Positions 37,773-47,796 of a stretch of DNA of 64,000 nucleotides are shown here, piece after piece; position 1 is the first letter of the stretch, and every line of letters starts with the position of its first letter. A program made the position numbers and the translations under genes. The stretch is taken from contig JAGFNQ010007707.1 in assembly GCA_024364735.1 (NCBI GenBank), forward strand, positions 25,702-89,701. The letters run 5' to 3'. The stretch is from Boesenbergia rotunda (lineage: Eukaryota; Streptophyta; Magnoliopsida; Zingiberales; Zingiberaceae). Under the pieces are notes generated by a model, which saw only the letters and a program-made list of their open reading frames with translations, made no database searches and had not been told where the DNA came from.

Positions 37773-38437
37773 GTGTCCATCAAGTATTTCTTGAATATAC
37801 ATTCTCCTAGTAAGAGATGTAGTCCGACACGGCATCCGATCAATATATCCAAGAAATGCAGTCATGTCTTGAAAAAAATCATTTGTGAGACCCAAAACTA
37901 TAAGTAAATTAATATCCGGGCCTAATTCATCATATTCTTCATCAGAGCTTGACATCATCTGCGACACAATGATATTAAAATCAACACACACATGTATAAA
38001 ATTAATTATAGATTTATCTTAACACATAGATTTCAAAATATCAAACATGTCTTAAACATAGTCTTCAACATTAAATTTCAAAACATAGTCTTCAACATTA
38101 AATTTCAAAATACCAAACATGTCTTAAACATTCAAGTGACAAAATCAAACAAACACGCTAGTCTTCAGCTAGGTAATAAAAGAAATCCCCATGAACTTGT
38201 CAACATATAACCTTACACACGATCAAAATTGAGGCAATCCAACCATTCAACCCTCCTTTTTGATTATTTTTTCAGGAAAATTTCTCGTAGACCATGCTTA
38301 AGGAAAGCTTCTGTAGCTTTTGTGTACACTTGGGTAGATAAATTATCCATCTCATTTAAAATTTGCATGTACTTGTCTATAGAGTAAGGATCATTGAACA
38401 CGCTAGTTTCAGAAGAGCCGGAAATATCTTGTTCACG

Positions 38438-39263
38438 TTATAACTTAGCAACCCTCAAATCCAGGTATTTTTGCCTAGCAATAGATTTTTCACTCAGTTG
38501 TTGCAAGGTATTACTCCACTTGTCCATACAAGCCTCATATTTATCAATTTTTGAAAGTTTAGGATTTTTACGTCGATGACTATCGGATGATTCTGTAGTA
38601 CGACGCCTCCGATTATTAAGTTCTCCTCCAACATCCTCATTCTCGTCAATAACAACTTCGACATATGAGTTAACACCTCTATTAATGAATGCATCTTCGA
38701 GTTCTCTCTCTTCATCAGATGTGAGAGGCAATTGAGTAGATGCCCTATGCATATCACCTGTTGCAGTTGTCCCACTGAAAACTTCACTAAGAATGTGGAA
38801 ATGATTACAACCTTCCTTTCGTATTGACTTGTACTCTTTTTTATTTTTCTGTACAATTGATTACAAAAATTAGCATTTGATTAAATACAAACATATAATA
38901 AAAATATATATTTGAATAGATAAAAATATTTACCACATAAAATTCTGCCCATACTTCCTCTGGAGCATTCACTTTACCGTTGTCTAGATCCATTGTAACA
39001 CCAGTATGTGCAAGCAATGCAGCAAAAAGTCGATGTCTAGTGCGTAGACGATTCCATTTACCTTTGAGACTCTCTATACCATAATTCATCTTTGTAATTA
39101 GATATAATTCTTTGTTGATCTCGTCCCAAACCGTATTAGTGAAGGTAGATGTTTGTAACTTGTTTTGCTTCACTTTTTCATAAATGGTCTCAACAAACAT
39201 GGCAACATTAGCCTTTGACCACTCATATTTCTCTATTTCGACACTGGGATTATGCCCTCCCAT
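38438..39263 (-). CDS. Harbinger-encoded Myb/SANT-like DNA-binding protein, two exons
   Basis: Exon 1 is 39263-38934 and exon 2 is 38848-38438, joined by a GT-AG intron in phase 0, giving 246 residues. The N-terminal half (WSKANVAMFVETIYEKV to ESLKGKWNRLRTRHRLF) fits the Myb_DNA-bind_3 domain found in plant PIF/Harbinger second ORFs and related host proteins. A basic stretch, NNRRRRTTESSDSHRRK, could be a nuclear signal. The C-terminus (LSEKSIARQKYLDLRVAKL) is helical. In this superfamily the protein works with the DDE transposase to recognise the ends. The frame is intact, unlike the transposase. Confidence 0.82.
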
Positions 39264-39851
39264 ACTGTATTCTCTAAAAAATTACCTTAATATTTAGGGA
39301 ATTTTAATGTAATTCAGGAGTAAACAAAGCATACAAAAATACAAATATATTGTCAATGTAAATTGCAAAAAAAAACTGTGAAAGAGGAGGTAGGATGATG
39401 GATACCGTTTGAGTGAACGACACTGCCGATGAGGGATTGAAACACTGCTGAGCAACCGGCGAGCTGCCTTCTGAGTGAAGCGCCTGCGAAGAAGGGGCGA
39501 GCACAGGAATTTTGATAGGACAAAAACATATCAGAATGCTATTGATCAGAATACATTTCTATTCAAGAAAAATCATGGTATGTGTATATTACTTGGCATG
39601 TATTTCTATCAGAATGCATTTCTTCGCATGTTTTATATTGCTAAACATGGTATGAGGCAAATGAAGAAATATATCAACTAAAATTCAGTAAAACAAAGAT
39701 AGTGAACTTGCTAAACTAAATTCAAAAAACATCTAAGGATAAAAACCTCTTCATGGATCAAAAGATGACACTTCAGGAATGACACAAAGGATGCCTGAAT
39801 AGATGTTTTCTCCAATGTAATTACAAGTATCTTTTACTTATTATGAATATG

Positions 39852-40275
39852 CGTATATGCGAAGAAGGGGTGAAAGCAGGGGCAAAACACGTATATGCGA
39901 AGAAGGGGCAAAACATGTATATGCGAAGAAGGGGCAAAACACGTATATGCGATGAAGGGGCGTCATTTTCTGAATTACCTTCTGATTACCTTCTCTGTTT
40001 TGTGCTAAAGCAGGGGCAAAACACGCGAAGAAGGGGCGAGCGATGTGGTCTTGCGGCGAGATAGGGCAGGAGAAAGGAATCGGGTTCGAGGGTTCGAGGA
40101 GGTTCGAGGCTTTGAGGAGTGATCGAGGGTTCGAGAGATGAGATGAAGCGGCGGCGATGGTCTTGCGGCGAGATAGGGCAGGAGAAAGGGAATCGGGTTC
40201 GCTAGGTTGAGGGAGGAGATGAAGCGGCGGCGAGTTTTTTCCTTTGCTTAAATTCGAAGAGGGTTCGAGGGTTCG
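39852..40275. repeat. Tandem repeats in the right part of the Harbinger element
   Basis: The 26-bp unit gtatatgcgaagaagggg plus gcaaaaca recurs at 39852, 39891, 39917 and 39943. A second duplication of 112 bp starts at 40047 and again at 40159 (word ggtcttgcggcgagataggg). Short gttcgaggg repeats lie between. This is 5' of the Myb-like gene and may hold its promoter. Confidence 0.8.
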
Positions 40276-41018
40276 AGCGCCGAGGTTCGAGGGTTGAAGC
40301 GACGAGTACCGCATTTTCCATTTTCTCACCGCATTTTCCATTTTCCCTTTCTCAGAAAATGACATTTTGACATTTTCTATTTTCTTAGAAAATGACATAT
40401 CCTTTTCCAGAAAATGAGATTAAAAAATACAAACCAAACAATATTTTCTAGAAAATAAGAAAATGAAAATGAAAAATGCCTAGACCAAATGCCCCCCTAA
40501 GATTGGCAGAGGATTATGTCAGAAGATTGACTTTTAATGAGATAAGACAGCCCCGACAAGACAGGGACCTCTCCCTCCCTTATATAAAGCCTCCTTGGTG
40601 CTTCAGAAAGGAGATTCTGTTGGATCGAGAGAACCGATAGAGGGGGGGGGTGAATATCGGAAAGAGAATGCGTAGCGGAAGATTAAAAACAAGAACACAC
40701 AAACACAGATATTTTTACTTGGTTCGGAGCCTAGGTCGACTCCTACTCCAAGGCCCACGGTCATTGGCCGTTTTCTGCGGACAATTCTATATATCGCAAA
40801 ACAGTTTACAATATTGAATTTACAAGTATAGCAAAGTAAACTTTAAAAGGAAAACTCTTCTTTTATCGACGTCCGATGTGGGTTGTCTTTTTCGGAGCAG
40901 CGGGACGTCGTCGGCGCTTGAGTCTCGAGTCGGGAGGTTTCCAGAGCAGAGCGCGAGAGCAGAAGAGCGTAGAAGCGTTGAATCGAATTGTTGTATTGAG
41001 CCTTGGGGTCAAGGGCCC

Positions 41019-41026
41019 TTTATATA
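41019..41026 (-). promoter_or_regulatory. LTR TATA box (copia-type element, left LTR)
   Basis: On the minus strand ctatataaag follows the palindrome cluster by about 6 bp, and a CT-rich leader comes after it. The right LTR has the same arrangement at 48213-48220. Confidence 0.6.
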
Positions 41027-41031
41027 GCCCT

Positions 41032-41370
41032 GGGGGCGCCCGGATCATTGGGGGCGCCCCCCCCCCCACGTGTCGGCCGATCCGGCATTTGCTCGGTCAG
41101 CTTCTGATCCCTTCAAATTCGGGATCAGCTTTGACCGGGGCGCCCGGAACGCTCGAGGTGCCCGTATTGACCGGGTCAAGCTCTCATCTGTTGGCTTCGA
41201 GGGGAGCTGCTTCGGTAGTTGGCGCTGGGGGTGCCCGCAGCATGCGGGGCGCCCGTGCGATGGGGGCGCCCGGAGCATCCGGGGCGCCCCGACAGTCAAC
41301 TGTCGAAGCGGATTTTGCTCCTGCTGGTTGGTCTTCACCTTGGGGGCGCCCGGAACATCCGGGGCGCCCT
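41032..41370. repeat. Five GC-rich palindromes (GGGGGCGCCCG-loop-CGGGGCGCCC) in the left LTR
   Basis: Imperfect inverted repeats of 27-30 bp lie at about 41032, 41137, 41227, 41261 and 41342. Each has two copies of the self-complementary ggcgcc around a 6-9 nt spacer such as gaacatc. The same five occur in the right LTR at 48223-48560, and three more lie inside the element at 44849-45015. Confidence 0.88.
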
Positions 41371-41649
41371 GCTCAGCTTCTGCCTCACTCCTTTGAGGCT
41401 CTCTGAGCTGCAGACACTCAGTCCTTCGGTCCTGCATCCAGGGTTAGTCCAAAAAGCAGTAAATATTAATTTTTATACAGCCTTAGCTGTCTTGGTTCTG
41501 ACTTTGGGTCTCCTAAATGGAGCCCTAGGTCGAACCGACGCTTACTGTTCCCTCGACGGGGAACGCGTCCTCACCTACTCCTCTCGGGAGAATGTACCTG
41601 ATGCCAACCGCTCCTCTGGTTGGACTTTTGCCTGGCGGTCCTTTGCCAG

Positions 41650-41866
41650 GTCTTGGATACCGAGCTGTCCTTCGCCCGGTGCCTAGCATTCCTTCGCTAG
41701 GGCTTCAGTCCCAAGCTGTCCTTCGCCTGGCGCCTAGCAGTCCTTCGCTAGGGCTTTTTACCCTGGCATTCCTTCGCCAGTGCCTAGCAGTCCTTCGCTA
41801 GGGCTTTTTACCCTGGCATTCCTTCGCCAGTGCCTAGCAGTCCTTCGCTAGGGCTTTTTACCCTGT
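41650..41866. repeat. 50-bp tandem repeat in the LTR
   Basis: The word cctagcagtccttcgctagg recurs at 41733, 41783 and 41833, alternating with ccctggcattccttcgccag. Two diverged units precede them. The right LTR has the same array at 48842-49053. Confidence 0.9.
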
Positions 41867-41966
41867 ACACTAGAGTAACATGTTAGATAACAAGTAAGAC
41901 TTAACTTTTGAGCCCTGTTGCCATTATCAAAACTCAGGTTCGACTTGGGTGCTTTCTGCACCAACA

Positions 41967-41981
41967 ATCTCCCCCTTTTTG
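41967..41981 (-). promoter_or_regulatory. Polypurine tract of the copia-type element
   Basis: On the minus strand caaaaagggggagat abuts the LTR start TGTTGG. Confidence 0.85.
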
Positions 41982-42109
41982 ATTTATGGCAACCCTGGTT
42001 CAAAAAGTTAAGTTTAATCAAGGCATACAAAAATTATCTTTTGTTCCCTCCCCCTGGAAGGAATCTCCCCCTAGATTTTTCAAAAATTCGTGGGGTTTTC
42101 GACACTAAG

Positions 42110-43449
42110 TTCCAAGTTTAAAGTTTGGATTTTTACTTAGAAAAATTATACTTGTAGAGAATTTTTGAGTTCAAATACTTGGTAAATTTTGAAAGCTTAA
42201 GTTTATTTAGACAACTTTGAAAACTTAAGTTTAAGAAGGATTTTCCAACTTTAGTCTGAGTACCAACAAATTGAAAGTTTTAAGTTTATGGTACTTAAAA
42301 AAGTTTTGAAAAAACTCTAAGTTTTAAAGTACTTCGTGAAGTTAACACAAACCTAAGTACTTCTGAAACTTAAGTAAGAAAAACTTAGTGCAACACAGTA
42401 CTTCTGAAAAGCTTAAGTTTTTCTGAAAAACTTAAGTACTTTTGAAAGTTTTGAAAAGTTTAAGTACTTTAAAAAGTTTTGACAAGCTTAAATTTTTTTT
42501 TAACAAGCTTAAGTACTAGGAAAGTTTTGAAACGCTTAAGTACCTTGAAAAGCTTAAGTAAGAAAAACTTAGTGCTTAAGAAAAGCTTAGTTAAGTACTT
42601 TTTGAATAAAGGATAGAATTTAAAATTTTGAGAAAAATATTCTAAAGAAAATTTTAAATTCTCTCCTTTCTTATCTCTCCCCCTTTGCCATATATCAAAA
42701 AGATAAATAGAGCAGAAATTAAATTGCATAACGGAAATAACTTTCATAATGGAAAATATTTGCATGATTTTGCTGTACTGAACCAATTCATGATAAGACT
42801 TAAACCAAATCAGTTAATTTTCTCTTGTAGGGACCTGTCTAACCCAATTAGCTACTTACTAACTGTTATAAACAGTAGTTTTTGCTAGGGTTAGTCAAGT
42901 TAAGTGTTTTTGTTCAAGTTAGGTTTTCTAAACTTGACACTTAACTTGATTGCTGTGTAAGTTGTATTTAGTGCCCCAATTACTGCAGATGCACTGACTT
43001 AAAGCATCTTGAATTAAGGCAAAGACCTAAGCATCTCAACCCTTTCTAGGTTATCACTCAAAAAGTACCCTAAGGTGCTTGTGAGATGCTGGCTTCTAAA
43101 TCTATAGGTGCATGCAGTTCTAGGGTTAGGGCCTAGGCTAAGTCCATTTGCGAAAAAGCCCTAGTTTTGAAAGGGGGTAGTTTTGAAGTAAAACTAAGAT
43201 TTTTTTAAAAAAACTGATTTTGAAATTAAGTATAACAGTTTTTCAAAATTCTTTTTTTAGAAACTGATTTTTAAATCAAGTAAAGCAGTAAGAAATTAAA
43301 AGTAGAGTTAACCTATTCTACAGAGCACAATCCTTGATCAGATACTCAAGTCAAATAAATAGTCAAACAAAATAGATTAACTGGTCAACCAGAGGTTCGG
43401 TAGAGTTAAACATGAGTCAAGTTTTTAGTACAATGCTGAAATAGTCTAA
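42110..43449. other. A/T-rich non-coding 3' interior of the copia-type element
   Basis: 42110-42620 is a degenerate repeat of short words such as aagtttaagtac, gaaaagcttaag and tttgaaaa. The rest to 43449 has no ORF. No trace of RT or integrase is visible. Confidence 0.7.
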
Positions 43450-44726
43450 CTAGGACGACGGGCCAGGGTGGTCAGATGAGCCAGGCTGCCATGATCGAAA
43501 TAGTGTCATCATCTCGTGATACTGTGCATCTCTGGCCTGCCTCTCAGCTCTAAGGGCGCTCATATACCCAGTGTAATAGCCCAGATTTGTCTCCATGTTT
43601 TCGGCATGATTGGCCTCCACTTCTTCTCGGAGGCTCTGGACATGTGTCTCCAGGTGTGTCACTCGATCGTAGAGTGTCGGTGGAGGAGGCTCGTCTATGT
43701 GTGCTCGAGCCTCAGCTGCCAGATCTGCGACGTCAACGTCTACCTCCTCGTCTGAGTCGATCGGAGCTCCGACCTGTTGTCGTCTCCAACTCAAAACCCC
43801 TGTGGCCGATACCTCTAGGCCCGCTAACAAGAAGTTCCTAAATCCTATTTCATCAAAGTCGGTCATGGCGGTTATTTCACCCACGGTAATGTCACGACCG
43901 TGGTGATGAAGGAGGGAGGTGATGATGTGGTAGAATGGAGTGCGCACTCGTCCCTGGGTCGTAACACTGGATACATGCAGAATAGTATGAAACATGTGTA
44001 GTCCAATGTCAATGTCAAGGTGATGGACCAGGGATACAGAAGGAAGGCATGAAAGGGTCGCATGGTCCCGAGATCTCTAGTGGAGAGTGGTAGGATACAG
44101 CGGACCAGGACTCTGTACAGGGCATAGTCTTGTGCATGAAGGTCAACGGCTTGGAATCGTCTATTTGCGGGGAGTCTAGCTTCCCTATAGAAGTAGGGGT
44201 GGATAGTGTCTAAGGTAATGTGAGAGTAGGGAAGATCAAATGGAGGATTCCTAGGTGGATAGCAGCAAAATGTGGACTGGGAGGGTCGTAGTCCAAGGAA
44301 TTGGTTCAGCAAAGTAGGGGTGATCGACAGAGGTATCCCTTGAACATTAGTGTGAAACATGAGATTGTCTTGTCGAACTATGTTATTGTAGAATTCTGCA
44401 CATAAGGATTCATTAATGGTATGAGTGCAGAATACAAGATTATCTAATTGATAGAAGTTTATAATATTCATGGCTAAGGGGCATGATTGGGTAAAGAAAT
44501 GTCTATTAAGATAGCTTGTTTTAATAGGCTTGTAAATGGTTTGAGCAAACTTATTACATAATTCTAGAGTAGGGAACCTAGGGTCGGGACTCGGTTCGGC
44601 ACCGGGGTTCGCTTGGTTTGCTCGGCGTTTTCTAAGTTAAGAGGTATAAGAAAAGAGTAATTCTAAATGCATTAAAGAATTTAAAATAATTTTAAATGCA
44701 TAAGATAAATCATACCGGGGAGGCAT
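43450..44726 (-). CDS. Element-borne two-exon gene resembling 'putative plant transposon protein'; frameshifted
   Basis: A minus-strand TATA box (44831-44837) lies about 105 bp upstream of the ATG at 44726. A tiny first exon (44726-44716, coding Met-Pro-Pro and the first two bases of an Arg codon) is followed by a GT-AG intron of 84 bp and exon 2 from 44631. Exon 2 reads through PDPRFPTLELCNKFAQ, then NLMFHTNVQGIPLSI and LLNQFLGLRPSQ. This layout resembles the plant-only transposon-protein family (Pfam 'putative plant transposon protein'; assignment from memory of the pattern). A frameshift near 44040 moves the frame. The rest ends with an acidic segment and a coiled coil (YDRVTHLETHVQSLREEVEA) at 43450. 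The function is unknown. It shares no frame or promoter with gag. Confidence 0.65.
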
Positions 44727-44830
44727 GGTGAGATTTGGGAAGCACAAGTGTCACTTGATCTTCTTGGAAGGAAGGAAGTGAGGAAGGAAGTTGGTTTTTG
44801 GTGTGGGAAGAGGAGGAGGTTCGGATGCCC

Positions 44831-44837
44831 TTATATA
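44831..44837 (-). promoter_or_regulatory. Internal TATA box of the element-borne gene
   Basis: On the minus strand cctatataaggg lies just downstream of three GGGCGCCC palindromes and upstream of a CT-rich leader. The order palindrome, TATA, CT-rich leader is the same as in the LTR promoters. Confidence 0.6.
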
Positions 44838-44848
44838 GGCATTTCAAT

Positions 44849-45015
44849 GGGGGCGCCCGGGAGATCCCGGGCGCCCGCGGTCAGTGGTCTCTGCCTTTGG
44901 CAGAGACTGGGGCTGGATGGGGGCGCCCGGAGTGCTCCGGGCGCCCGGGTCAGGCTGTTTTTGCAGCTTTGGCTGTAATGACTGTGATGGGGGCGCCCGC
45001 GTGGTTCCGGGCGCC
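44849..45015. repeat. Three GC-rich palindromes upstream of the internal promoter
   Basis: Units at about 44849, 44919 and 44989 are evenly spaced at 70 bp. Each reads gggggcgcccg, a short spacer, then cgggcgccc. They match the LTR palindromes in design but not base for base in the spacers. Confidence 0.88.
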
Positions 45016-45089
45016 CTGGTCAATGTCAGAGGCAGCTTTTTGCCTTGAGAAAAGGAAAAGTTGTATAGGAAAAGACAAATTTTATGTCT

Positions 45090-45236
45090 TGTCATCGTTT
45101 GACCATGGTTTAATCGGTTTGACCGTGGTTTGAATTGATTTGACTACTTTGATCGTGGTTTGACAATGTTGACCATGGTTTGATTGTGTTGACCATGGTT
45201 TGACCGTGTTGACCATGGTTTGACCGTGGTCTGAAC
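45090..45236. repeat. Tandem GACCATGGTTTGA-type repeats
   Basis: About eight variants of ttgaccatggttt or ttgaccgtggttt occur in 147 bp, some with 14-bp and some with 28-bp spacing. accatggt is itself a palindrome. Confidence 0.85.
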
Positions 45237-45898
45237 AACAGGATTAACTCATAATATAGGCATTAAAGAATTTACAATTTGAGTCTTAATCTTACTGTCT
45301 CACCCAATCTAGGGTTTTCAACCACGTTAGCCTTATAGGTTTTGTGAGACAGGTTTTGATAAGTAAAATTATTTTGAAAAATTATTATTTATTTTGAAAA
45401 CCTTAAATTAATTTTTGAAAACAGTTAAATTTATTTTGAAAGGAAATGTTTGAATCTATACCTAACTGAAAATTTGTGTTAGATTTGAATTTGACAAAAA
45501 GTAATTTGAATTTGAAATTCAAAAATTGGCTTCCAGGTCTTGGCGAGGCACTAGGCCTTCTTTGGCCGTAGCCTTATTGGATCATCAACCCTTTCCTTGA
45601 CAAAGTCGTTTAATGAAGTTTTATTTTCAAAATTAATCTTTGAAAAGTTCTGGTCTAACTAGTTTGGGTTTTGGATCGGTAGCTTCGGCTAGTTTCACCA
45701 GTCTAAAGAGACCAAGTGTACTTGATCTTATTAGAATTGGTTTCCCTAACGTACTATCATCTCACCTCCACCCAATACTATGTTGTCAAGTTTCAGTTAA
45801 GTTTGTTCAGTCCTTAAACTAACCTAAGTCTAAGCATGGTAAATTGCAGAAATTTAAATAAACAATCAGACAGGCAAATTTCAATCAAGAATTAAATT

Positions 45899-47545
45899 CT
45901 ATCTAGCAATAAATATTGTTTTCAATTTGGCTCCCCCTGGACTATAGCCACGATAATGGTTTGGCAAGATGTGAATCTTGTCCTTGGGGATCCAATATTG
46001 ATTTGATCCAGTTTGTTGATTCAGGCATAGTTTTGGTACCCATGCCTGAACTTTTGGTCTGGACTGGTTCAGTACAGCAAAGTAAGATCTTTGTCGGGAT
46101 TTGGTTCTATAGCCAAGTCCGGATTGATTTAGAACGGATTTCTGTTTTCCAAGAATCATGTCAAGACCCTTGGAACCATAAGTGAACCGTTCTAAGACAG
46201 CTCTAAGATCCTTAACCTGAGTTTTCAGGGAGGAGTTCTCTTTTTCAAGTTTTTCAACTTGAGTAGGAGTTCCTTCTTGAACATTCTTGGTTAAGGGTTT
46301 AGAGTCAGCTCCCTCTTTCAGGAGTTTTAATTCCTGTCGGAGGGATTCGACTCGGAGTTTAGCTTTCGCCAAATCTCGAGAAAGATACGAAATAAGTTCA
46401 TTTAACTGACTTCTATTGAAACCACTTACCTTGATTTCGCCGTATTCTAAAAAGGTTAGTCTGTCGTCGTCCTGTTCTGATTCTGACTCGGTCTCAACTT
46501 CTTCTGAGGTGGTCAGGGCTAGTAGGTTTGACTGAGGTGCTTCTTCTTCTTCTTCTGAGGAAGATTCGTCCCAGGTTGCTTGGAGTGCTTTCTTTCTTCT
46601 TGTCTTCTTGGTCTCCTTTAGGTTCGAACACTCCGTCTTGTAGTGACCCTTCTTCTTGCACTCGTAGCAGGTCACGTTGGGTTTGTTTTTGTCACTTGCG
46701 GGTTCAGCTGGTTCGTCCTTTCTTCGACTTGTTTTCCGTCTATTGGTTTGGTTCTTCAATTTTTTATAGTAGCTTCGGGCCAGTCGGACCAGCTCAGGTC
46801 GATCTCCTTCTTCGTCTTCGGAGTCTGAGTTAGACTCGGGTTCAGGTTGAGGCTTCTTCTTTGTTGTTCTTCCAGTTTTTCCTGCAACAAAGGCGATACT
46901 TTTCTCGGCCATATTGCAGTTAGTCTGTTCGTGTAATTCTAGTTCAGAAAAAAGTTCATCTAACTTTATTTTTGAAAGATCCCTTGAAACTTTGTATGCA
47001 TCTACCATAGATGCCCACAAAGTGTTTAGTGGGAAAGCATTTAGTGCATACCTTATTAAGTCACAATTTTCGACCTTGTGACCAATAGTGTGTAGACCGT
47101 TCATGAGTTCTTGGATTCGGGCGTGAAGCTGCGCTGCCGTCTCGTTGTCGGTCATTTTGATGGTATACAGCTTGTTTAGGAGCAGATCTCTCTTGCTGAT
47201 CCTAGTGTCTGATGTTCCTTCATGCAGCTCGATCAATTTTGCCCACAGCTCCTTGGCACTGTTGAAAGGACCTACCCGATTTAGCTCCTCTTTTGTTAAG
47301 CCGCATTGGAGGGTCTGAGTCGCCTTTGCATCGGCTTCAATTTTGTGCTTCAGAGCGTTGTCCCATTCTGAGTAGGTTTGCGGTACTCCTTCGGCGTTCT
47401 TTGGAATCTCCAGTCCGGACTGGATAATTATTCACATGTCCACCTGAGTTTTCAGGTGGACCTCCATTCGACTTTTCCAGTAAGAAAAGTCTTCTCCACT
47501 GAAAAGTGGAGGTCTGGCGGTGCTGAATCCTTCTTGCATGGCCAT
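45899..47545 (-). pseudogene. copia-type gag with one premature stop
   Basis: The frame runs from the ATG at 47545 (MAMQEGFSTARPP) to 45899, 548 codons, with a TGA at codon 38 (47434-47432) where related gags have Trp. From codon 104 (47236) it is open. It contains a UBN2/gag-polypeptide core (LHARIQELMNGL, LDELFSELELHE) and a CCHC zinc knuckle, CYECKKKGHYKTEC. An acidic Ser/Glu tract and a predicted coiled coil (LNELISYLSRDLAKAKLRV, then VEKLEKENSSLKTQVKDL) follow. It ends after YWIPKDKIHIL, where autonomous relatives would continue into protease. Gag would package element RNA, helped by polymerase from another element. A stop-codon readthrough or an internal start cannot be excluded. Confidence 0.85.
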
Positions 47546-47782
47546 TAGGGATTGTATCTGAAAAAAAAACTAAGAAACGAACTTTGTCCCAAGACTTGGT
47601 CTGGATTAGTAGTGCTGGATAAGGAAAATAGAATATCGAGGGGTGTTGCACCAACCTCGATTAACGAGAGGAAATTCGAACGAGGAATATATTAAAAAAA
47701 TTTGAACGAAAAAAAAAGAAAATAAGAATAAATCCGAAAAAAAGTTTTCAAACTGGTGGTTGCACCAAATTTGAACTTCCCC

Positions 47783-47794
47783 GCTCTGATACCA
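47783..47794 (-). promoter_or_regulatory. Primer binding site, initiator tRNA-Met
   Basis: On the minus strand tggtatcagagc, 2 bp after the 5' LTR end, is the canonical Ty1/copia primer site. Confidence 0.93.
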
Positions 47795-47796
47795 CT

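Larger units (their letters stand above)
28098..37958 (-). pseudogene. Harbinger DDE transposase, three exons, split by a gypsy element
   Basis: Exon 1 runs from the ATG at 37958 (MMSSSDEEYDE) to the insertion at 37773 and continues at 29276-28950; exons 2 and 3 are 28878-28647 and 28567-28098. Leaving out the insertion and one TSD copy, the coding length is 1215 nt, about 404 residues, and all splice phases agree. The DDE triad can be placed: Asp178 in GDIDGTH, Asp228 in GTANDSRVF and Glu303 in CRNIIERCIEV. The protein would cut and rejoin the transposon ends with the Myb-like partner. A TAG replaces the conserved Trp at codon 222 (YTG-stop-EGT), so the gene was, or has become, inactive independently of the insertion. 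Confidence 0.88.
26247..40497 (-). mobile_element. PIF/Harbinger DNA transposon, TSD taa, carrying a nested gypsy element
   Basis: The terminal inverted repeats are GGGGGCGTTTGGTTTGG on the left and, read from the right end, GGGGGGCATTTGGTCTAGG. The 3-bp duplication taa (26244-26246 and 40498-40500) is the hallmark of this superfamily. Subterminal regions are rich in ttttctagaaaa-like words. The element encodes the two expected proteins on the minus strand: a Myb/SANT-like DNA-binding protein (38438-39263) and a DDE transposase (28098-37958, interrupted). It also carries UPF2-like exons. Without the 8.5-kb gypsy insertion it is about 5.75 kb. Confidence 0.9.
40618..41966 (-). repeat. 3' LTR of the copia-type element
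   Basis: In element orientation the U3 part holds 50-bp tandem repeats (about 41650-41866) and five GGGCGCCC palindromes (41032-41370). A TATA box (minus strand, 41019-41026) follows. It lacks an 18-bp word present near 47842 in the other LTR. Confidence 0.92.

Noticed and set aside
39841..40046. Possible CRISPR-like array (26-bp repeats)
   Set aside because: Repeats are head-to-tail with almost no spacers, and the DNA is a plant transposon.
39841..40398. 185-codon minus-strand ORF in the Harbinger right part
   Set aside because: Made largely of tandem-repeat translation and Ser/Pro-rich composition, with no homology recognised.
40876..41406. Collagen-like Gly-Ala-Pro ORFs in the copia LTRs (also 48196-48595)
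   Set aside because: They are frame readings of the GGGCGCCC palindromes and flanks in an LTR promoter. They are open on several frames at once, which reflects composition.
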